This document shows positions 17,477 to 34,711 of a DNA stretch of 38,887 nucleotides, piece after piece (within the stretch, counting starts at the first letter, position 1; each line of letters starts with the position of its first letter). The position numbers were made by a program, and so were the translations under genes. The DNA is from an uncultured bacterium (GTDB taxonomy: Bacteria; Myxococcota_A; Polyangia; Polyangiales; Houyiibacteriaceae): the NCBI GenBank assembly GCA_938024995.1, contig CALJDU010000079.1, positions 1 to 38,887 of the forward strand, written 5' to 3'. A model generated the notes under the pieces. It was not told the origin of the DNA, did not search any database, and worked only from the letters and a program-made list of their open reading frames with translations.

Positions 17477-18346
17477 ATGGGCATCTCTGGAATCGGAATC
17501 GGGCTCCGCATGGAGATGGCGGAGGCTCTTCTCGAACGAAAGCCGGACGCAGTTTCATGGGTGGAGGTCCACCCCGAAAACTACCTGCTCCGCGCCGGGA
17601 AGTTCGCCGACCTTCTCAGCGTCGCGCGAGAGGACTATCCCGTGATCACGCATGGGCTGACCATGTCCTTCGGCTGCGTCACGCCGTTCGAGAATGAGTA
17701 CCTCGACCCGCTCAAGGCTTTCTTGAAAGACATCAAGACCCCCTGGCACAGCGACCACATGTGCTTTGGCGGTGCGCATGGGCAAATGGTTCATGACCTC
17801 CTGCCGATCCCCTTCACCGACGAAGCGCTCGACGTGGTCTGCGCGCGGTACACCCAAGCCAGGGATCACCTTGATCATGAGCTCGCCATCGAGAACGTGA
17901 GCTACTACGCGCCGCCTGTTCACAACGACGGTGCGCGAGCAGACCTCGGAGGTCTCGCGGAAGCCGCGTTCTTGACCGAGATGCTTGAGCGCACCGACGG
18001 CAAACTCATGCTCGACGTGAACAACGTCTACGTGAACAGCCAGAACTTTGGCTTCGACCCGCGCGCGTTCTTCGACCTGCTCCCGCTCGATCGCGTGGTG
18101 CAGATGCACGTCGCCGGACACCAAGTACGAAAGGACGGTCTCCGGATCGACACGCACGGCGAACCCATCTGCGACGAGGTCTTCGCGCTCCTCGAGTATG
18201 TCCTACCGAAGACCGGGCGAGTGCCCGTGCTCCTTGAGCGCGACAACAACATTCCGTCCATCGACGAGCTCATCGCAGAGGCCGAGATGCTCTCCGCGAT
18301 CTACACCCGCGCGACGAGCGAGACGCCTGCGAAGGTGAACGCGTGA
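17477..18346 (+). CDS. DUF692 multinuclear non-haem iron oxidative enzyme (MNIO, BufB/HvfB/MbnB-type)
   Basis: The product is 289 residues from the ATG at 17477, which begins directly with the family N-terminus GISGIGIGLR; a GTG at 17399 would add 26 unrelated residues. The fold is a TIM barrel with metal ligands spread over the strand ends. Visible candidates are WVEVHPENY (Glu30, His32, Glu34), VITHG (His59), WHSDH (His91, Asp93, His94), AIENVSYY (Glu139, Asn140), MLDVNNVYVN (Asp180, Asn183), HVAGH (His211, His215) and LLERDNNIP (Glu254, Asp256). Members use two or three iron ions and O2 to modify precursor Cys residues, giving oxazolone-thioamides or thiooxazoles in characterised cases. 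The likely substrate is the Cys-rich protein encoded 191 bp upstream. It overlaps the DUF2063 gene by 4 nt (GTGA). Confidence 0.95.
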   Translation: MGISGIGIGLRMEMAEALLERKPDAVSWVEVHPENYLLRAGKFADLLSVAREDYPVITHGLTMSFGCVTPFENEYLDPLKAFLKDIKTPWHSDHMCFGGAHGQMVHDLLPIPFTDEALDVVCARYTQARDHLDHELAIENVSYYAPPVHNDGARADLGGLAEAAFLTEMLERTDGKLMLDVNNVYVNSQNFGFDPRAFFDLLPLDRVVQMHVAGHQVRKDGLRIDTHGEPICDEVFALLEYVLPKTGRVPVLLERDNNIPSIDELIAEAEMLSAIYTRATSETPAKVNA

Positions 18347-19050
18347 ATCTCGCCGAGTACCAAGCGGCCGCCACCCGGGTCGCGTTCGACGAGTCGCCGA
18401 GCGAGGAAGACCTCACGTTCTTGGGCGACCGAGACCGATGGCTCGTCTATCGCGGGCTCGTTCGCTCTCGCTTCTTCAGCGTCGTGAAGAGCGCGTTTCC
18501 ACGTCTCGCGGGCTTCATTGATCTCGACCCGCTCGTGGTCGCTTGGCTCGCCAAGGCGCCGCCCACCGCGCGCCTCTTCCGGCTCCTCCCGGAGCAGTTC
18601 TTCTCGTCGGTAGACTGGAACGCGTTTCCGGTGTGGCAACGCGAGCTCGCGATCTTGGAGATCTCGGGCTGGATGACCCGCTACGACAACGCGCCCTTCC
18701 CCGAGGTGACGGACTTCGCGTTCGAACGGATCCCCGCGGTCAACCCCACCGCGATGATCCTGCGCTTCAACCACCCCGTGTATCACATCGAGCGAACCGA
18801 ATTCCCAGCGCGCCCGGGCAACCTCTGTGTCTATCGCGGACCGAACCAGAAGGCGATGATGTGGTCGCTCAACGACATGTCCGCGGCGCTCTTCATGCGC
18901 TTTCAGGTCGGGGACGCGGACGTCACGACCTGCGTCAAGGAGGTCTGCGAGGCGCGCGGAGCGGCGATCGACGAGGCTTTCCTGGAGAAGCTCGGCGAGG
19001 TCATCGCCGGCGCGCTGGAGCGCGGCATCCTCCTCGGGTCGCTCGCCTAA
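18343..19050 (+). CDS. DUF2063 MNIO partner protein (BufC/HvfC/MbnC-like)
   Basis: The product is 235 residues with a GTG start overlapping the MNIO stop by 4 nt. The N-terminal part (about residues 1-95, LAEYQAAATRVAFDE through RLFRLLPEQFF) is the DUF2063/PF09836 domain; the C-terminal part (VYHIERTEFPARPGNLCVYR, then MMWSLNDMSAALFMRFQVG) resembles the winged-helix-like domain of BufC proteins. In characterised MNIO systems this partner contacts the enzyme and helps recruit the precursor leader. The overlapping genes imply an obligate complex. The family was once annotated as DNA-binding, which the MNIO context makes unlikely. Cytoplasmic, with no signal peptide. Confidence 0.92.
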   Translation: MNLAEYQAAATRVAFDESPSEEDLTFLGDRDRWLVYRGLVRSRFFSVVKSAFPRLAGFIDLDPLVVAWLAKAPPTARLFRLLPEQFFSSVDWNAFPVWQRELAILEISGWMTRYDNAPFPEVTDFAFERIPAVNPTAMILRFNHPVYHIERTEFPARPGNLCVYRGPNQKAMMWSLNDMSAALFMRFQVGDADVTTCVKEVCEARGAAIDEAFLEKLGEVIAGALERGILLGSLA

Positions 19051-19078
19051 CTCCCGAGCCGGTTGCCTTGTCCCGGAC

Positions 19079-19099
19079 GCGATCGTCGCGCACGATCGC
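19079..19099 (+). promoter_or_regulatory. Hairpin just upstream of the small lipoprotein gene
   Basis: A perfect 8-bp stem gcgatcgt/acgatcgc with a 5-base loop ends four bases before the ATG at 19104. There is no T run. It could mask the ribosome binding site or act as an operator; the role is inferred. Confidence 0.4.
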
Positions 19100-19103
19100 T
19101 CCC

Positions 19104-19298
19104 ATGAAGCCCGCGCTCATCCTCCCCACGTTCGCGCTCCCCGTCCTTGCAGCCTGCGGTGGCTCGACTACGCAGACGCTCCCGCCGGCCGAAGCGACCG
19201 ACGAGACGTACACGACCGCGCAAGAGGCGCCGCCGGTGGAAGACGACGCGACCTTGCCGCAGGAGGAGCCAGCCCTCGTCATCGAAGACGAGGGCTGA
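19104..19298 (+). CDS. Small acidic predicted lipoprotein downstream of the MNIO genes
   Basis: The product is 64 residues. The signal peptide MKPALILPTFALPVLAAC ends in a good lipobox (Cys18), followed by GGS and a disordered Thr/Pro/Glu/Asp-rich tail ending VIEDEG; the mature part is strongly acidic and has no further Cys. It begins 54 bp after the DUF2063 stop on the same strand and may belong to the operon. A metal-buffering or tethering role is possible but not shown. It converges on the Cys-rich repeat gene with 8 bp between the stops. A longer frame from 18543 is a shadow of the DUF2063 gene and was not used. Confidence 0.6.
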   Translation: MKPALILPTFALPVLAACGGSTTQTLPPAEATDETYTTAQEAPPVEDDATLPQEEPALVIEDEG

Positions 19299-19306
19299 TC
19301 GCCGCG

Positions 19307-22255
<2,949 letters not shown>

Positions 22256-22434
22256 GACGCTTAACATTGCACAGGCGCGCGTCGGCCCGCGCCCCGCAAC
22301 TGGGCGAGACTCATCGTCTTGTCCCTCACCTGGTCGGGTTCGTACCCGTGTGAGGCAGGCAGCGGAGGGGTGATGACTCTCGCGCACAAGACGTCCTGCT
22401 GTCGTGGACGCTCCGCCCCCGTTCTCGTTCTGTG

Positions 22435-22739
22435 CAACCCGAACCCGACCTTGAATCCGAACCCGATTTGGAGCACCGAACCCGAAGTCGAATCCGAACT
22501 CGAACTCGAAGTCGAACTCGAACCCGAACGCGAACGCGAACTCGAACTCGAACTCAAACTCAAACTCAAACTCAAACCCGAACCCGAACCCGAACTCGAA
22601 CTCGAACCCGAACTCGAACGCGAACGCGAACCCGAACGCGAACTCGAACTCGAACTCGAACGCAAACGCGAACGCGAATCCGAGCGAACTCAAACTCGAA
22701 CTCGAACTCGAACTCGAACTCGAACCCGAACTCGAACTC
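22435..22739 (+). repeat. Hexanucleotide repeat array 1 (CNCGAA units)
   Basis: About 50 tandem hexamers of consensus CNCGAA (ctcgaa, cccgaa, cgcgaa, some ctcaaa) fill the stretch. The variable base is almost always the second. A 4-base unit near 22679-22688 breaks the phase by two bases, so no reading frame keeps one dipeptide repeat across the whole array. All frames stay open simply because the unit contains no stop. The flank 22256-22434 between the repeat-protein gene and the array shows no convincing gene; it holds that gene's upstream region. The array ends next to a truncated four-helix-bundle gene. Confidence 0.9.
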
Positions 22740-22767
22740 CTCAGCCCCGACCCTGGCGTCGATCTGA

Positions 22768-22890
22768 TCACCGAGGCGCGTTCGTGCGTCGGTCGCAGAG
22801 GCCGTCGGCCTCGCGACGCGCGACGAGCTGATGCCGCTCGCGATGAAGCTCGACAAGCTCGTCGCCTACCTCGGCAAGCTCGCCAGGTGA
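22768..22890 (+). pseudogene. C-terminal remnant of a four-helix-bundle (23S-IVP-like) protein gene
   Basis: The frame ending at TGA 22888-22890 encodes SVAEAVGLATRDELMPLA and MKLDKLVAYLGKLAR. It aligns without gaps to the C-terminus of the convergent four-helix-bundle protein (MTAEAAGVAKREDLLELA and HELDLLIGCLVRLTR), 15 identical of 33 by my count. A stop codon at 22765-22767 closes the frame upstream, and array 1 occupies the place where the first three helices should be. It therefore looks like a gene whose body was lost or replaced by the hexamer array. A short expressed protein cannot be excluded, but there is no good start. Confidence 0.65.
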
Positions 22891-22894
22891 ATCA

Positions 22895-22930
22895 AAGGCA
22901 GCCGGAGGCACCGAAGCCTCCGGCTGCCTT
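22895..22930. terminator. Bidirectional terminator shared by the two convergent four-helix-bundle genes
   Basis: A perfect 15-bp stem aaggcagccggaggc/gcctccggctgcctt (22895-22909 with 22916-22930) with a 6-base loop lies 4 bp after the plus-strand remnant stop and 4 bp before the minus-strand gene stop. T-rich tails are minimal (tt on each side). The symmetric position fits a shared terminator for convergent genes. Confidence 0.7.
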
Positions 22931-22934
22931 CCGC

Positions 22935-23261
22935 TCACCGAGTGAGTCTCACGAGGCACCCGATGAGCAGATCGAGTTCGTGCGCCAGCTCGAGAAGGTC
23001 TTCTCGCTTCGCGACACCCGCGGCCTCTGCCGTCATCAGCGCGACCAGCGCCTCATGTGCTTCGCCGCGCGCCTGGCGGTAGCGCAGCGTCTTGTTCCCG
23101 CCATCGCGTCGCATGCCCTCGCCGACGGCCAGCGTGCATCGGATGAGCGCTCGGTCGAGCTGAGACGCGAGCTCTTTGTTCCGCACCTTCAACTTGCTCA
23201 GCAGCGGCTGCGCGAGGCGAACCGCGGCAAGCGCGCTGCAAGGTTCGGAAGTTCGTAGCAA
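22935..23261 (-). CDS. Four-helix-bundle protein (23S rRNA intervening-sequence protein / Avd-like family)
   Basis: The product is 108 residues if the TTG at 23261 is used; the frame is closed by a stop at 23292-23294 and no better start is present, so the start is uncertain. Conserved blocks are LASQLDRALIRCTLAVGEGM, then KTLRYRQARGEAHEALVAL and a final helix ELAHELDLLIGCLVRL. These fit the short helical family named for proteins encoded inside 23S rRNA intervening sequences, which also includes the Avd accessory protein of diversity-generating retroelements. Members are basic pentameric or bundle proteins thought to bind nucleic acid. No reverse transcriptase or rRNA is seen here. The gene lies between two hexamer arrays, converges on a truncated paralogue and is preceded by an inverted repeat. 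Confidence 0.8.
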   Translation of the reverse strand: MLRTSEPCSALAAVRLAQPLLSKLKVRNKELASQLDRALIRCTLAVGEGMRRDGGNKTLRYRQARGEAHEALVALMTAEAAGVAKREDLLELAHELDLLIGCLVRLTR

Positions 23262-23268
23262 GTGGATC

Positions 23269-23433
23269 GCGTCGACCTGTGCTTCTTTTCGTCATGCCCA
23301 ACCCCGGCGCAGGAGCCATGACAAGGACCACGCGAATGAAGCCGACGACGTTCACACGGGAAACGCGATCGCGTGGTCGTTGGCGGGGCTGTTGCGCCGC
23401 CTAAGGCTGACGAAAAGAAGCACAGGTCGACGC
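23269..23433. repeat. Long imperfect inverted repeat upstream of the four-helix-bundle gene
   Basis: The outer 26 bp are a perfect inverted repeat (23269-23294 against 23408-23433, core tgtgcttcttttcgtca). Inward the arms remain related with small gaps: ggcgca, agcc, caa and gaccacgcga recur in both arms, so each arm is about 68 bp with a short centre near 23338-23364. The left arm is the leader of the minus-strand four-helix-bundle gene; the right arm points into array 2. It may be a MITE-like element or two opposed copies of the same gene leader. Confidence 0.75.
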
Positions 23434-23465
23434 CCCAGCAGCGGATCCCGACGAAAGCAGGATCC

Positions 23466-23702
23466 GACCCGAACGCGAACCCGAACCCGAACTCGAACCC
23501 GAACCCGTTCCCGACCCCGAACCCGTTCCCGAACCCGAACACGCTCCCGTAACCGAACCCGTTCCCGAACCCGCACACGCTCCCGTACCCGAACCCGTTC
23601 CCGTTCCCGTTCCCGTTCCCGAACCCGAACACGTTCCCGTTCCCGTTCCCGTTCCCGAACCCGAACCCGACCCCGAACCCGAGCCCGTTCCCGAACACGT
23701 CG
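23466..23702 (+). repeat. Hexanucleotide repeat array 2 (CCCGAA/CCCGTT units)
   Basis: About 39 tandem hexamers of the form CCCGAA or CCCGTT (with cccgac, cacgct and similar variants) follow each other without any phase break. Blocks of cccgtt and cccgaa alternate irregularly. The CG dinucleotide is kept in every unit. No start codon, ribosome binding site or non-repetitive domain marks it as coding. The remaining gap, 23703-23812, holds a 13-14 bp sequence (gcgttcgtgcgtcg) also found after array 1, and otherwise nothing I can identify. Confidence 0.9.
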
Positions 23703-23812
23703 AACATGCAAACGTTGAAGCCAACCGCCCGGGCGTTCGTGCGTCGTTTGGTCAAACAACCATAAGCGGCGCAAAGAAGTCGCAACTCAGCTCGAACGTG
23801 CGCTCTCGCTAG

Positions 23813-24958
23813 CTAGTAGCCCTCGGTCTTCGAGATGATCTCGTTCATGATCTCGCGGGTTCCGCCTCCAATCGGGTAGAGCCTCGCGTCCCGAAACAAT
23901 CGCTCGACCACATACTCGCGCATGTAGCCGTAGCCTCCGTGCAGCTGCACCGCTTGGTCGCACACGTTCATGCACATGTCGGTCGCGGTGTTCTTCGCCA
24001 TCGCCGCCAGAGCTGGGACTTGCTCACCCCGTAGGTGCCGCGTGGTGCACTCGCTCGTGAGCGCGCGGGCGGCCGCGATCTGCGTCGCCATGTCGGCGAG
24101 CTTGTGTCGCGTGACCTGAAAGCCCGAGAGCGTTTTCCCGAACGCGGACCGCTCCTTCACGTAGCGTCGACTCTCCTGATAGGCGAGCTCAGCGATCGCG
24201 ACGCACTGAGCAGCGATCAAGATCCGCTCGGTCACGAAGTTCACCATGATGGCGATGAAGCCCGCGTTCTCGATCCCGATAAGGTTCTTTGCCGGGACAC
24301 GACAATCCGAAAACGAAAGCTCCGCGGTGTCGCTCGCCCACCACCCCATCTTGTCGAGCTTCTTGCTGACCTCGAAACCTGGTGTGTCGCGCTCGATGAC
24401 CAACAAAGAGACGCCCTTGCTCCCCTCGCCGCCGGTGCGGACCGCGGTCGTCACGAAGTCCGCGCGTGTACCTGAGGTGATGAAGGTCTTGCTGCCGTTG
24501 ACGACGTAGTGATCGCCATCGCGAACGGCCGTCGTGCGCAGTCCCGCCACGTCGCTCCCCCCGCCCGGCTCGGTGACGCCGAGGGCGCTGATCTTATCGC
24601 CGGCGAGAACAGGTCGAACGAAGCGATCGATCTGGTCTTCTGTTCCGAAGCGTACGATGGGAGGAAGCGCGATGGCGTGCGAACCCAGGCCGACACACGT
24701 ACCGACGCTCTGACCTGCGAGCACGAACTCCTCTTGCGCGACAAGCGTGAACGAAAAGTCGCCGCCGCTACCGCCGACCTTCTCGTCGTAACCGAGCCCG
24801 AGCATGCCGACGTCGGCCGCGCGCTTGTAGAGCTCGCGCGGAAACAAACACGCCTCTTCCCACTCAAGCGCGTGCGGCGCGATCTCCGACTTCGCGAAGG
24901 TTCGGATCTCCCGACGAAGCGCTTCGTGTTCCTCGGTCTCGAAAAGATAGCGGTCCAT
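23813..24958 (-). CDS. Acyl-CoA dehydrogenase
   Basis: The product is 381 residues, the usual length of this flavoenzyme family, which oxidises acyl-CoA to the 2-enoyl-CoA and passes electrons to ETF. Visible features are the first signature GVTEPGGGSDVAGLRTTA (about 127-144), the FAD-contact stretch NGSKTFITSG (154-163), WWASDTAELSFSDCRVP (206-222), RSAFGKTLSGFQ and the C-terminal QLHGGYGYMREYVVERLFRD. The short-chain-type catalytic Glu position near the C-terminus reads IGGGTREI and has no Glu, whereas NFVTERILIAA supplies Glu244 at the helix-G position used by long-chain and isovaleryl-CoA dehydrogenases. A branched or longer acyl substrate is therefore more likely, though not proven. No clear Shine-Dalgarno is present. 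It follows the PP2C gene on the same strand after 198 bp. Confidence 0.95.
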   Translation of the reverse strand: MDRYLFETEEHEALRREIRTFAKSEIAPHALEWEEACLFPRELYKRAADVGMLGLGYDEKVGGSGGDFSFTLVAQEEFVLAGQSVGTCVGLGSHAIALPPIVRFGTEDQIDRFVRPVLAGDKISALGVTEPGGGSDVAGLRTTAVRDGDHYVVNGSKTFITSGTRADFVTTAVRTGGEGSKGVSLLVIERDTPGFEVSKKLDKMGWWASDTAELSFSDCRVPAKNLIGIENAGFIAIMVNFVTERILIAAQCVAIAELAYQESRRYVKERSAFGKTLSGFQVTRHKLADMATQIAAARALTSECTTRHLRGEQVPALAAMAKNTATDMCMNVCDQAVQLHGGYGYMREYVVERLFRDARLYPIGGGTREIMNEIISKTEGY

Positions 24959-24991
24959 GGCGCGATGCTACGCCATGGCGCGATGCTACGC
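24956..24991. repeat. Perfect 18-bp tandem duplication at the acyl-CoA dehydrogenase start
   Basis: The unit catggcgcgatgctacgc occurs twice (24956-24973, 24974-24991). The first copy contains the start codon of the minus-strand gene; the second would give an ATG followed at once by GCG TAG, a two-codon upstream open frame. This may affect translation initiation or be a recent slippage product. Confidence 0.8.
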
Positions 24992-25156
24992 GCGACCCCA
25001 CCTCGTCATCCACCTGGCGAACCTCATGAAGCTGCCGTCACGTGGTTACGATGTGCGCGTCGGCGATCTTCAACCGAGCGCTCGCCCAGAACGGGTGGGT
25101 ACGAGTCGAGGTTGGTTCTTCGCGGTCTCGCTCTGCGAGGTTATCAGGAAGCCTGC

Positions 25157-26074
25157 CTAGAACTTGGCAAGCACAACCGTCACGTTGTCCCGTCCACCCG
25201 CGCGCTTCGCGGCGTCGATCAATCCTTCGACGCACGGCTTCACGAGCTCCGCCGTGGTGACGCCCGCGAGGCGCGCCGCGATGTCGTCGTCATCGACTTC
25301 ACCGTAGAGCCCATCCGTGCAGAGCAGCACGAGGTCGTCTTCTTTGAGCTCCACTTGGTGAAGCTCCACGTTGACCTCTTTGCTTCCGCCGCCGAGCGCG
25401 TTCGTGAGCACGCTGCCGAACCGTGACTTGCGCGCCTCGGCTTCGGTCATCACGTCTTGACGGATCATCTCTTCAGCGAGGTTGTGATCGCGGGTCAGTC
25501 GGAAGAGCTCGCCACCACGTCCTAGATACGCGCGGCTGTCGCCGACGTGGACGAGGTAGAGCATCGGCCAGTGAACGTAGGCGAGCGTCAGGGTGCTGCC
25601 CATCCCCCCGCCGAGACGCTTGCGCGCCGCCACCTCGAGCATCTTCGTCTGCGTCTCTTGAACCGCTTCGCGCAGGCCATCCGCGAGGGCGCGCTCCGAA
25701 AGCGTTCCCGCGTTGGCGCCGAGCCACGGCATCACCTTGAACGCGTACTGGACCATCATGTCGACGACGACCGCGCTCGCGACCTCTCCGCCGACGTGAC
25801 CGCCCATCCCGTCCGCGACCATCCAAAGCTTGGACGTTGGCTTGTCGACGAGGCGATTGCCCGCGGTCTCCGCGAAGCCGCACTGATGGACCTCCATGGT
25901 CCGCGCGAGATCCGCGATCACGAACTGGTCCTCGTTGTTGTCGCGAACGCATCCCGCGTCGCTTCCCCCGAACACCGACGGCTCGACGAACGAGTCGAGC
26001 TCTGCCTCCTCCTCTTCAGGCGGAGGCGGATCGCTTGAGCGGCGGAGGACCTGATACGTCTTCTTCGATCGCAC
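25157..26074 (-). CDS. PP2C-family serine/threonine protein phosphatase
   Basis: The product is 305 residues from the GTG at 26074. A longer frame to a GTG at 26188 exists, but its 38 extra codons have about half G/C at third positions, unlike the rest of the gene, and run almost into the rpoC terminator, so the shorter start is preferred. All PP2C motifs are visible: SDAGCVRDNNEDQF (about 38-51), MVADGMGGHVGGEVAS (85-100, metal-binding Asp88-Gly89), GSTLTLAYV, VHVGDSRAYLGRGGE, LTRDHNLAEE, LLCTDGLYGEV and GGRDNVTVVLA. It is a Mn/Mg-dependent soluble phosphatase that reverses Hanks-type kinase phosphorylation, a large signalling class in myxobacteria. No kinase gene lies in the window. Confidence 0.92.
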   Translation of the reverse strand: MRSKKTYQVLRRSSDPPPPEEEEAELDSFVEPSVFGGSDAGCVRDNNEDQFVIADLARTMEVHQCGFAETAGNRLVDKPTSKLWMVADGMGGHVGGEVASAVVVDMMVQYAFKVMPWLGANAGTLSERALADGLREAVQETQTKMLEVAARKRLGGGMGSTLTLAYVHWPMLYLVHVGDSRAYLGRGGELFRLTRDHNLAEEMIRQDVMTEAEARKSRFGSVLTNALGGGSKEVNVELHQVELKEDDLVLLCTDGLYGEVDDDDIAARLAGVTTAELVKPCVEGLIDAAKRAGGRDNVTVVLAKF

Positions 26075-26189
26075 GAGCCGAGGATACCGAAGTTTGCGCT
26101 GATCTTTTGTCGGAGTTTGCGTTCGCGTGATGATGCACTGAAGACGGAAAGCTCCAACGCCCAACCCACCGTCTTCGGTACCTGCCACA

Positions 26190-26220
26190 ACGACAAAGGC
26201 CCGCGTCGAAACGCAGGCCT
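26190..26220 (-). terminator. Intrinsic terminator of the rpoBC transcript
   Basis: Read on the minus strand, aggcctgcgt and acgcgggcct form a 10-bp stem (one G-U pair) closed by a UUCG tetraloop, followed by the T-richer tttgtcgttgt. It begins 26 bp after the rpoC stop. This is the expected end of the ribosomal protein and RNA polymerase operon. Confidence 0.85.
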
Positions 26221-26246
26221 CTCATCGCTTTGGGTTGTCGCGAGAA

Positions 26247-30410
<4,164 letters not shown>

Positions 30411-30527
30411 GAGATGCTCACCTTTTGCCTTTGGGGCTGCGAACTAGGGCGGAGGTCGGGCCTGCGCGGAACTTTGAAAATGGGAGAAGAGAGAGAGCGA
30501 ATGGAGCGAACCGAGCGAAACGAAAGC

Positions 30528-30556
30528 GGACGGGACGCGGTCACCCGCGTCCGTCC
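30528..30556 (-). promoter_or_regulatory. Strong hairpin just after rpoB
   Basis: On the minus strand ggacgcgg and ccgcgtcc pair over 8 bp around a gtga tetraloop, extended by a ggac/gtcc stem with a one-base bulge. It lies 7 bp beyond the rpoB stop. After it come three imperfect copies of ttcgctc and a pyrimidine-rich stretch, not a clean T run, so it may be an mRNA processing or stability element rather than a terminator, because rpoC follows. Confidence 0.5.
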
Positions 30557-30562
30557 AGTCGC

Positions 30563-34711
<4,149 letters not shown>

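Noticed and set aside
22261..22856. Open frames encoding FEFEFE, RTRTRT, ELELEP and VRVRVR stretches on both strands
   Set aside because: The hexamer unit has no stop in any frame, and a 2-bp phase slip breaks the repeats; no start, ribosome binding site or domain supports translation.
22935..23261. Diversity-generating retroelement based on the Avd-like protein
   Set aside because: No reverse transcriptase, template repeat or variable repeat was found in the window.
23295..23407. Integron attC-like site in the centre of the inverted repeat (gttgcg, cccaac)
   Set aside because: The core-site spacing and paired R/L boxes are not present, and no integrase is seen.
22435..23702. CRISPR array
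   Set aside because: There are no spacers between repeats; units are contiguous hexamers, and no cas genes are present.
26075..26188. N-terminal extension of the PP2C phosphatase
   Set aside because: Third-position GC falls to about half, the extension abuts the rpoC terminator, and the fold is complete without it.
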